Assembly: GCA_023313575.1 (NCBI GenBank)
Contig: JAJTTP010000005.1
Span: 868,001-932,000, forward strand
Source: Eutypella sp. D-1
Lineage: Eukaryota; Ascomycota; Sordariomycetes; Xylariales; Diatrypaceae
Length of the DNA stretch: 64,000 bases
Direction of reading: 5' to 3'
Shown: positions 39,679 through 49,628 of the stretch, piece after piece
How the letters are laid out: each line of letters opens with the position of its first letter
Numbering within the stretch: position 1 is the stretch's first letter
Notes under the pieces: model-generated
The model's database searches: none
The model's input: only the letters and a program-made list of their open reading frames with translations
What the model was told of the DNA's origin: nothing
Made by a program: the position numbers and the translations under genes

Positions 39679-40110
39679 TGTAACGGCCGGTTTATTCTTA
39701 ATTATTAGTTTAATTAAGGGGTTTATGTTAATAAAAGTGTTAAAGGTTTTAAATAATAAGTAATTACGTTTAATAATAGCAAAAAAAAGGGTGTTTTAAG
39801 TAATTAAGTTATATTATAAGCTGGTAAGCTTTAAAAATTATTTAAAAAAAAGTAATAAACGTAATTATATATTATTTATATCTTTTATTTTTAATATTAA
39901 AATATATATTTACTATTAAATTATTAAAATCGTATCCGAGTATAACGATTTAATATTATTAAAATTATTACTAATTTAACCGAGTTTTTTTAATCGTATA
40001 ACGTATATAACTTATTTTAATATGGCTATCTTTTTTTTAAAAACTTAAATTAAAGATCTTTTCTTCTTATATTAGCCCCACTCGGCCTAATGGCCCGACC
40101 GGTTATAATA
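39679..40110 (-). repeat. 5' LTR of inner element, subfamily A
   Basis: Plus strand starts TGTAACGGCCGG and ends GGTTATAATA (432 bp). On the minus strand its first half (GGGGCTAATATAAG, AGATAGCCATATT) matches subfamily A (28681, 29808), not the B-type LTR at the other end of the element. Confidence 0.82.
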
Positions 40111-40479
40111 AAATATTATCGCGGCGTTAATATATTATTAATATAACATTATCGTTATAAATATACGGCTTTAAAATTAAAATTACACGGATTTATAAAT
40201 AAAAAATTAAACGTTTTAAACGTTTTATATTTTATTTTATTTTATTTTATCTTTTATGTTTTTAAATTTTTAAAGTAATTATATTTATTAAAAGGGTAAA
40301 ACTTTAACGATATAATATCGAAAACGCGTTAATATTATTATAAAGGCGTAACGTAATTAAAACATATAAGTTTCCTTCGTTTAACGGTTTACCGTATAAA
40401 TAATAAACCGTTAAAGTATTACATGCTATTATATATATAAGTTAAACGGCGTAAGAATAATAATAATAATATTATAATC

Positions 40480-42359
40480 TTTATCCGTTATTTATTACCT
40501 TTTATTTCGGAAACAAATAATAAATTTTAAAACTGGCTTTAATTTAATTTATATCCGGGAAAATAATAAATAAAAAACGGCTTTTAAATATAAATATAAA
40601 CTGTTTAAATATTTAATTATACTTTTTAATTTAATAAATGCTTTAATTATATTTTAAAATTTAATAAATAAAGGTTTATAAAATATAATCGATAACAGTA
40701 TATTAATTTATATTAATAATTTATTTATTTATACCTTTACTTAAAAACGTTATAATAAAATAATTAAAAGAATCCTCCACCGTTTTATATAATATTATTT
40801 AACTATTATATTTTAAAAATATAAATAAACGGTTTAGAAAGTAAAATTTATAAAATTTATTATTAGTAAAAATAAAACGTTTATATTGTTTAAAAAGGTT
40901 AAAATTATTATAAATTTTTATCGAAAGTGTATTAAAGGATTTTTAAATATCGTTAAACTTATTAATAAAAATAATAAAACTTATTTAAAAGAATTAAAAA
41001 TAAACCGAGGAAATAAATTATACGTTTAAAAAATTTAAAACCTGATATATTATAACGTTTATTTTAATTTATTTTAACTTTTAATAATAAATTATCGTTA
41101 AAACCGATATATTTAATTTTATTTTAACCGCTGTTTTTAAAAAAAGAATATAATAAATTATATTTTATTACTTTCTATTTTTATAAATTAACATTAACGC
41201 AAATAACTTATAAAGTTTATAATAAAAAGTTATTAATTATCATCGACGTTTTTAAAAAATAACGTTATTATTTTAAAAAGATTTAATATTAAATTAAAAT
41301 ATTTTTTAATTATTAAAACTTAATTTATTTTATTACGGTTAAAATATTTAATTATCGATAAACTTATTAAATTTAATAATTTTGTGCTTATTAATTTATT
41401 ATTAATTATCGTTTAAATAAATATAATTAACAAGCCGATATCTTTTTTAAATTTAAATAATATTATTTTAAAAAAAAGATTTAAAAACTAGTTTATTAAA
41501 ACGGTTTTATAAAATAAATATTTTATAACCGGTATTAATAACTTTAGTATGTTAAAAACATTATTATTATTTTTATTATTAATATAATTAAATAATATTT
41601 TAACTTTATTAAAAAATATTAATTAACTTTATTTAATATATCAAAATTAAAAAAAGTTTATTATACCGTAAGAGTTAATTTTAAATCCCGGATAACTTTT
41701 AAAAAAAGAGTAATAAGTTTAAAATATAATATACGGGTAATAAAATATATAAATATAAATAAAACCTTAAAACTAATTATTAAAAACCTTTATCCGGGAT
41801 TTTATTAAACAATACTTTATATATTAAAAAATAAAAATGTTTAAATATATATTTTATAACTTTTCTTAATTTATAAAACTTTATTATAAATTATAATTAA
41901 TTATTACGATAGATTTTATTATAAACGTATTTTTTTTAATAAATATAATTTTATATAAATTACTATAAATTCTTTTATTAAAATAGTTTATTTTATTTTA
42001 TTTATTTATTTATAAAATATTATTAAAAATATTATAATATACGTTTTAATATTATTTTTAATAAAAATTTTAAATTTAAATTTAATTTATAATATAATCT
42101 TTTTAAATTTATCGGGATTAAAGTTAAAATAAATATAATATTTTATCCCGAAATTAACAGTTAAATAAAATAAATTAACTAATTTTTTAAAGTTTATTTT
42201 TAAATTGTTATTAATTATAAAATATTAAATTAAAAAAACTTATTTTTTATTATAAAGTTTATATATAATAATATTTAATTAATATCGTTAAAAATAACCT
42301 TTTTTTAAATACGCCTTTTAATTTTATTAATTAATCGTACGTTTATTAAATAACCTCGA
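40480..42359 (+). pseudogene. Pol remnant (RT, RNase H, integrase) of outer element
   Basis: Plus-strand translation gives KTAFKYKYKLFKYLI, then YINNLFIYT at 40709-40735 (YxDD with D read as N), FYRKCIKGFLNIVKLI (about 40920-40965), an RNase H-like stretch (about 41185-41270, TYKVYNKKLLIIID) and an integrase segment (about 42050-42290, FIGIKVKINIIFYPEINS). Frames change and stops are many. A solo LTR cuts the integrase region at 42360. Confidence 0.8.
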
Positions 42360-42767
42360 TGTAACGGCCGGTTTATTCTTAATTAATAATCCAGTTAAAA
42401 GGTTTATGTTAATAAAAGTGTTAAAGGTTTAAGCAATAAGTAATTACGTTTAATAAAAAAAAAGGTGTTTTAAATAATTAAATTATATTATAAACTGGTA
42501 AGCTTAAAAACTATTTAAAAAAAAGGTAATAAATATAACTATATATTATTTATATCCTTTATTTTTAATATTAAAATATATGGTTATATTAAATTTTTAA
42601 ATCGTAACGAATTTAATTAATACCTTTAAATCCATGGATTATAACAGATCCATATGTGGCTTTTTTTATAGCTTATTAAATATGGCTGGTTTATATTTTT
42701 ATTTTTCCGGCAGTACCGTTAACAAATTGGGTAACCAGCCCCCACTTGGCCTAGTCGGGCCATAACA
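42360..42767 (-). repeat. Solo LTR, subfamily B
   Basis: Plus strand starts TGTAACGGCCGG and ends GGGCCATAACA (408 bp). Flanked by perfect 5-bp duplications CTCGA (42355-42359 and 42768-42772). Its left end is RIP-mutated, but its right 60 bases keep many G and C. Confidence 0.87.
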
Positions 42768-43383
42768 CTCGATTTATAAAAAAATAAAAGAATTAATTAA
42801 AAAAAAACCCGTATATAATATAAATATTAAATAAATAAATAAAAAATCGAAACTTTTATTTATTAAATAAATTAAATAATAATATTAAACGGAAAAAATA
42901 TTAAAATTAAAAAGCCGGTTAAAAAATTAAATTATAAAATGTTAAATTTATATAAAATTATTAAAATAATATCTTTTATAATTATCGCTTTTAAACCTTT
43001 ACGTTATTAATTAATTTATAATATTTTTTATATTTTATTTATTAAGCTTTATCGCATTAATAATTAAAAAAGTTTTAATTTTAATTAAGTTTTATAAAAA
43101 ATATTAAAAGTTAAATTAAAATATACGGTAAAAAAAATTATAAATTTTAAACATATAAAAAATAAAGTAAAATATTATATACGGTAATATAATTACTTTA
43201 ATAAATATAATTAAATTTAAAAATTTTATAAAAACCTTTTAAAATTAAAAATTAAATAAATAATTTATAAATTTTACCGATTTAAACCCGATAAATTAAT
43301 AAACTTTAAAGCTTTAATTCTTTTTACCGAGTTAAGTTATAATTAACCTTATTATTATTTAAAATAAAGCTTTTTAAAAAAAA

Positions 43384-43674
43384 TATTATATAAAAAAATA
43401 TCTTTATATAAAATCGGTATTATTAAAAACCTGTTAATTATTAAAAATGGAAATAAAAATATATAACGTTAATAAGCGTTAAAATAAATATAATAAATTA
43501 AAAATATAACCATTTCTTTTAAATATATATTTTATACGATTATATATAAATATTAAACTTATCCTTTAGCCTTTTTTTAAATAGATAAAAAGGTATCGCA
43601 CCTTTAAAGGACTTTAATTAATTATTAGCTGAATTTAATATCTTATATCCAAGTCATAACCCCTCCTTATTATA
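43384..43674 (+). repeat. 3' LTR of outer element
   Basis: Starts TATTATATAAAAAAA where the 5' LTR has TGTCACACGGGGGGG: each difference is C-to-T or G-to-A. Its last 100 bases keep many C and G that the 5' LTR has lost. Ends TTATTATA before the TTTGC duplication. Confidence 0.88.
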
Positions 43675-43679
43675 TTTGC

Positions 43680-44011
43680 TACCCTAATCGACTGAGTATT
43701 TATTAATGGCCGTTGATGTTTGTATCTCGTGCACCCTTTTGCGCCAGGAGTTCAGGATGTACGAGTAACGGATGCCTATATATAGTTTTCATTATCGTGT
43801 ATACGATGTATTTAACATAACTTGGCTATTGTTCCTATTCTATTATGTCAACACGGTACATTAAAAGCGTGTCATGACCTCCTCATACTAGCCAGTAGCC
43901 TCGACCAATGTTCTACGATTAACATAAGCCATACATCACCAACAGAGTCAAACCTCGTCTGCTGGCCATAGATACACACTTGTCAGCAAAATTAATAATT
44001 CACCCAATACT
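43680..44011. promoter_or_regulatory. Short promoter of the DUF3176 gene beside the LTR
   Basis: Only 338 bp separate the outer LTR from the start codon. Composition returns to normal at the LTR edge. TATATATAG at about 43779-43787 could serve as a TATA element; nothing else is recognisable. Confidence 0.4.
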
Positions 44012-46500
44012 ATGAAGGCCATTCAGACCTCGGAGCCTGATAGATATCAACATTACGGAGGAAGAGACTTCGAATCTAGCGATGCTAAGTCATGTAACCA
44101 TCTGAATGGTTCAACATCACGCCTTCCCGATTATTCTACTCCCAAATCGTCACAGAATGATCATAATGGTTCAAAAGCTGCTCCGGAAGATTTAGTTGCA
44201 TCAACGCAGTCTCTGAGGCAACGATATCATGTCTTCCGCTATTGGTATTGGGAGATTTTGGCCATGTCAGCCGCCATTATTCTTCTTGTTGCTATGTTTG
44301 CCCTCCTTGTTAATTTTGATGGGCAAGCTGTACCTGACTGGGGACTTTCGTTAAATCTCAGCACTCTACTCGCAATGATGTCGACAGTTTTCCGAGCCAC
44401 AATCCTCCTTGTCCTAAGCCAAACCATCGCACAGGCTAAATGGTACTGGCTCAGTGGATCTAAAAAGCGCCCTCTCCTTGACATTCAGGCTTTCGATTTG
44501 GGAAGTCGTAGGGCTCTTGGTGCGATCTCACTCATACCGACAACAGCTAAAGACAGTCTCCCTATCACCCTCGCCGCAGCACTCTCTGCTATTTCAATCG
44601 CTACAGGCCCCTTCGTCCAGCAAAGCATCGGAACAACGACCTGCTTACGCCAAGTACCAGGAACTGCGACCCTTCCCTTTGCTCATTACGTTCCACGGCA
44701 GGGCGGACATTGTCGCTCATGTATGCCAGGCGCACTAGATGCTGACGCTGAAAACATGCTATTTTCTGCTTTGACATACCCAGAGGAAGCCAATATTAAC
44801 CAAATACAGATGAGCTGCACAACTGGAAACTGCACTTTTCCGAATGGAGACCTGCTAGACGGTGATAGCTCTAACGACAACGCCACTTATTCTACCATTG
44901 GATTATGCCATCGCTGCATCAACACGACATCACTAGTAACATATACTAATAACCCGAGCAGTATGGACCATGCATATACATTGCCGACTGGACAAGGAGT
45001 TGGGATCTCTACTATCACATGGAACCACAATAAATTCCCAACAGTCCTAACAACGATGACACACAAGAATATTACATGGATGGACGACCTCATAACTCCT
45101 GAGTTCAAGCACGCTTCGAGGTGGGCATTTGTCAATATCACTGTCATGCTGACCTCTGATGTGGGATGTGACCGTAAAACCGGATACTGCCCAAGTCCAG
45201 GCTTAATGCCGAGTACGACGATGAATGGATCTACGAACGTCAGAGCCGCGACCTGCCTGCTGTACCCATGTGTCCGGACATACACGACCTCAATAAGCAA
45301 TAATCATCTTTCTGAGAAGCTTGTTGGGTCTGCTTTGGCCTTCCCCGAACTCTTGTCGGGTCCGCAATGGTCTTCATTGCCCACAATATCAGACATAGCA
45401 TCGTTTGTAGAGGCGACAAACGGGGCAAATAACCGATTCTACCATTATGGCGCAGTACACTCACCATGTAATGTCCGCAATGATACAAATTCTTCACAAA
45501 ATACGCCACCGACTTCTGCTGCGACACGTCTTGTTCTCTGTATGCCTACCGACGACGGTAAATGCGATATCACTGAGGTTTCAGCACCGGAGCATTGTAT
45601 CTATCGTCACAATGCCCAATTTGCTTTTGGGGAGGTAGAATATCTCCAAAAAACATTCTATAATCGCTCGTGTATCCTGGGGCAAGGTTTCTCATGTGGT
45701 GGAAGTGAAAGCGAAAAAAAGTGGATGCAACGGTTATACCACCCTCTCAAGCCCATAGGTCCGGGGCCGAGTTCTCGAGGTGACGCAACCTTTGAATCTA
45801 TTGATGGATTCATAAGGTCTTTCACCAATTCAGTTACGAATCACTATCGTTCCACTTACGGGACAGCTGTTTTCAACAAATCTGACACTAACGATCTCAT
45901 TTACCCATTGGATGAAGTGGTTGGCATTGCTTGGCAAACGAGTATATGTACAGCTGTACATTTATGGTGGTTGCTACCGCTAGTGGGTGCTGCTATAACT
46001 ACATTACTTCTGCTAGTATGGGTGATCTCTAGAAGCTGGAGGTCTCGCCATGAGCTTCCTGCATGGAAAGAAAGTTTGCTGCCGTTGGTGTTCTACTGTC
46101 ACAAGGTGGGGGGGCTATCCCGGCTTGGAATATTGTATTCTTTGATACTTCTATTCGTTTGATAATAAACGGTTATGGTCCCAAGGTCCTTGGGAAAAAG
46201 AAGAAGAAGGGAAAGAGGAGAAGTCTCCCAACCCCGCACAGGCCCATTGATATACCCGTCCTCACGTGACTAACAGGGATCGCTGCCAAGGTTCTGGTCC
46301 ACAGTGTCCCTCCGTGTGACATCTACGGTGCTTTATTGAAGCCGGACGACATTGTGATAAAAGATCAGGAACATTCAAGGTTGACAGGCACTATTAAGGT
46401 AGATGAAACCAAAGCGATGAGGCTAATGGAAAAGACAGAGATGGAAAGGCTTGCTGGAAAGTTGTTGATGAGATTACAGCCGATGGAAAGGGATAAGTAA
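44012..46500 (+). CDS. DUF3176 membrane protein
   Basis: The ATG at 44012 opens a frame of 716 residues to a stop at 46160-46162. Hydrophilic N-terminus, then membrane segments at about 80-106 and 117-140, a large Cys-rich, N-glycosylation-rich outer domain with the typical CTTGNCTFPNGD and GLCHRCINTT motifs, and a last helix (LWWLLPLVGAAITTLLLLVW) before the family's PAWKESLLPLVFY. Downstream, 46291-46500 is open in another frame and reads like the family's tail (DETKAMRLMEKTEMERLAGKLL). An intron 46106-46290 (GTGGGG donor, branch TGACTAAC at 46267, acceptor AAG) would join them into 767 residues; I prefer that model, though the donor is weak and a frameshift is possible. Function of the family is unknown. 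Confidence 0.8.
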
Positions 46501-47061
46501 TTAGCAGATAGATATCTTGAATAGATCGTCATCTCATATCTTTGTTAATTATTTAATGTGATACTGTCGCATCCAGTAGATCCTAAATAAGGAGCGTCGT
46601 AATTCAGTAGGAACTGATCATGTATTTTCTAAGCTATAACAAAGAAGAAGACTATTTGAAAGGCCTATATATATTAAAAGAGCGGGGAAATATAAGCCCG
46701 TAGATCTGTATATAGGAGAGAGCCCCACAACCTATAATAAGATGCTCTCATTGGTTGCGACAGATACTAAACATGGTTTATCATTTGGTCAAAAATATTG
46801 GCAGATAGGGTTTGATTCCTTATACAATCTATTTATTCTACCGAGCTCTCATCAATAGTAGGCTCGAAAGGATGCAACGGACATTGGTCTTTGGCGAGAT
46901 TTATTGGCACGGACTCCCCTGTTTTTCTCCCGAATCTATTCTTTGCTACCTATTCCGGGCCCCTGATCACTTATGCCTTACTTTGTAGCCAGACCAACGA
47001 GGCTTAAGTTGCGAAGCGGAAATCAAGCCTATGTTCGTTAGCTGCAAATCCTTCACAATGT
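46501..47061. other. Convergent intergenic spacer
   Basis: 3' ends of the DUF3176 gene and the symporter gene meet here. No gene or repeat recognised. Confidence 0.5.
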
Positions 47062-49628
47062 TTAAAGGGGAGAAACTTGCCGCTTGTTCCCCTCGTCGGT
47101 GGTGGTCTTTCTATAGTTATCTTGCTCCTCCGGAGTTAAAGCATCCCACTTCTTGGCTTTCGAATTATTCCTCCATCTGTAGTAGAAGTACGTGCCAGGG
47201 TATTGAATAAGCTACATAAGGCGTGAGCTTCCGATTCAGAACATAATATTGTAAGTCAAGGGCAGTTAACTTACACACATCCATAAACAGATGACTAATA
47301 GTCCTTTGTTTGCTTTATAGTACCGTGGACCATCGCTCGGTTGATAAACTGTGAGTGCATTAGCACTGTTTAGCAAGGTGCGATGAGAAAGACCAACTGT
47401 TTGCCCCGATCATTCCGCTGACTTGCACCCACATGTTGTAAAGCCTACAAGCTGAGTTAGAGTCAAAACGATATAGGGAGAAAGGTATTACGTACGATGC
47501 AGAAACTGTTCGGTTCTGAACCGAACCCGCATTCCTACTCGTCCAGGCGACTTGGATGGGGTGCGTACTAAATTCGATTAGCTTCCACATTTGCCAGTCG
47601 TCTTTCGTGAATCTCTACTTACTATGGAAACGATAATAGAACGGTTGCAATGGCAAAATATGCCCAAGGGTCGATAGGGTCTGCCAAAGCCAACAGAGCC
47701 ACGAAACAAGGCAATAGCCAGGCATCTTCTGCCATCGAAACAAAACTCCTATTGTTCACCAACTCGCTCACGGCGGTGATGAGGAGCATCATTATACTAG
47801 AGCCCACAATGTACGGAATCGAGAGCAGGTTGGTCTCAATGACGTTAAATCCCAAACCGCGGAAAGACAGCGTTAGATATTGATCGACGGGGTACTTGGG
47901 CAAGCCGAATAGAAGCCCCAAGGCATATAGAGGCCACATATCGTAGTCCTTGGCACATTTCCAGATTTGCCCAACAGAGAGACCCTGTCGGTTGTACATT
48001 CCCCCCTTCTGAGGATCGTCTCGGATGACTAAGAACGCAGTTAGACATGACCTATATCCGATCTCTTCTGGGGATCGGGGCTGACCTGAGTTAACAATGA
48101 TTTTCTCTTCCTTTTCGGTGAAATAGCCCTTAGGTTTCCACCAGCTTTTTGTCCGGGCCGGAGATTGAGGCATGAGGAAAAAGGAGGCAAGACCGATCGA
48201 GACTTGAGGTTCTGTTAGCATCTCCAAAGCGAAGCAGCCTCTTTGAGCTTACATGTAAAGGCACCCCTAGCTATATTAGCAATATCCATACACATCATGG
48301 AGGTGATAACTTACTCGATGAGGAATAGCCACCGCCAGCCCTCGTACCCTAAGATGCCACGCATCGACAAGAGGCCAACAGCGGCGAAGCCGACGCCGAT
48401 ATCAACTGGAGACATTGGTTAGAGGAGTTACCATAAGCAATGACTCAAGGCATTACCTAATTGAGAAGACATCCAGAACCACGCCAACCTGATCGGAAGC
48501 TGAGAAAGTCAGTGTTGTTGCCTGGGTCTCGGTGTGATATGGTGAACGTCACTTACCGATCTACCAGTGTACCAATAACTCAGGTAGAGAATCGTGTCGC
48601 TGTTGAACTTCAGCATTGGTTTCTCATTTCTCTCTAGATCGAGAGAGACTTACGGTATAAAGCCACCTTGAAACGTAGCACTGATTGGTCAGTAATTAGA
48701 CGCGATAAGGTCCATGGCGGGAGAACTTACATCAAGTAACGAGTAGCGAGGAAAGAGGCTCGGCCGCTGAGGAAGAACTGCATGGCAGAGATGACACTGA
48801 AAACGCAGATCTGGATAGGAATCCAGAGGTCCGGGCCGATACTGCTTACTGTCAGTCATGCGCTTAACACGTAGTTTACAGGCAAGAGACTGACCGCTTC
48901 GAGATCAGCTGAGATGGGAGCTCAGCTACGAGAAAGCCAACCCGAGCGATAGTTTGGCCAAGGTTCTACCGTCGATTAGTATCATGAATTTGTCCTGTTA
49001 ATCTATAGTTGGGAACACACATAATCGGCGCGAGTAAGACTTAGATCGTCGAGCATGTCATCCGAGACAGCGTTGCTGATGTTGTTTCGATCAATATTTA
49101 GAGCTGCAAACATGATGCAGACCCAAACCTTCAAATGTGTCAACTTCACAGATTTAGTCATGAGACCACAAACGCTTACCATGATCTTCCAGTCGACCTT
49201 CCGTCGTACTGCCCTCTCTTCCCTCCATGTCCAACGGAATAGGGGATCAAAAGCACTCCAGTTCTCCCACTTCGGATGAATGTGCGTTTTCTTGTACTCT
49301 TCCACGTGCTCCGAGTCCCAGATGCTGGGTTGTGTGGCGATCTTGATGAAGTTAGATACTACTCATGGATATCAAGCTGGTTGTAAGTAAGACTCACCGC
49401 ATCAAGGTCGTAGTCATCCCCTCTAGGCCCTTTGCGGATCCTGAGAAAGCGTAATATAGCATCGCCAAGTGCTGCTTCCATCCGCTGAGTGTCCTGGGCC
49501 GACAGGGCCGGCGCGGTAGGAGGTGCAGAAGCGCCGGGACGTCCATCATCGGATTTGTCCTTCGACTTAAGACTATCACGGTCAGACTCGGCAGGCGAGG
49601 GTGTGATCGTTGGTTTCTGATCGGCCAT
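47062..49628 (-). CDS. MFS anion:cation symporter (allantoate/sulfonate permease type)
   Basis: I read 16 exons on the minus strand: 49398-49628, 49180-49341, 49021-49128, 48895-48965, 48731-48841, 48654-48680, 48557-48599, 48457-48499, 48315-48405, 48252-48265, 48086-48202, 47623-48028, 47496-47567, 47398-47444, 47275-47348, 47062-47211. Phases agree throughout and give 588 residues. Motifs are [93 protein letters not shown] and DEGNKR near the end. This is the Dal5-type ACS family; the N-terminal and C-terminal motifs resemble Seo1/Soa1-like carriers, so allantoate, ureidosuccinate, vitamin or organosulfur substrates are possible. Introns are 45-100 bp, with one 14-bp exon. The intron before exon 15 uses GTTGGT, a weak donor. 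Confidence 0.88.

Larger units (their letters stand above)
33242..40110 (-). mobile_element. Inner Ty3/gypsy element, RIP-mutated, mixed LTRs
   Basis: A minus-strand element inside the outer one, between its gag/protease part and its reverse transcriptase. The 3' LTR is 33242-33657 and the 5' LTR 39679-40110. A purine tract (complement of 33658-33675, reading AAAAAAGGAAAGATCG) directly precedes the 3' LTR, as expected for the plus-strand primer. Reverse transcriptase (about 36400-37010) and integrase (about 34930-35340) remains read in the order RT then IN, the Ty3/gypsy order. The two LTRs belong to different subfamilies, and the flanks TAACC (33237-33241) and AAATA (40111-40115) do not match. 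Every frame is full of stops. Confidence 0.85.
27554..43674 (+). mobile_element. Outer Ty3/gypsy LTR retrotransposon, RIP-mutated and invaded by others
   Basis: Bounded by two 291-bp LTRs (27554-27844 and 43384-43674) and flanked by identical 5-bp duplications TTTGC (27549-27553 and 43675-43679). Plus-strand remains of reverse transcriptase, RNase H and integrase (about 40480-42300) give its direction; gag and protease should lie in 27845-33241 but are unreadable. Removing the later insertions (three solo LTRs and one 6.9 kb element) leaves roughly 8 kb, a usual gypsy length. The whole block is extremely AT-rich; C is kept mostly in CpG, CpC or CpT, while CpA is nearly gone, the expected mark of RIP. 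No intact gene remains. Confidence 0.88.

Noticed and set aside
33242..40110. Inner element as an ordinary intact insertion
   Set aside because: The two LTRs belong to different subfamilies and the flanking 5-bp sequences do not match even allowing C-to-T and G-to-A changes.
27600..43600. AT-rich block as a centromere
   Set aside because: At 16 kb, with clear single-element boundaries and target duplications, it is fully explained as a nested retrotransposon island. A centromere would need CENP-A data.
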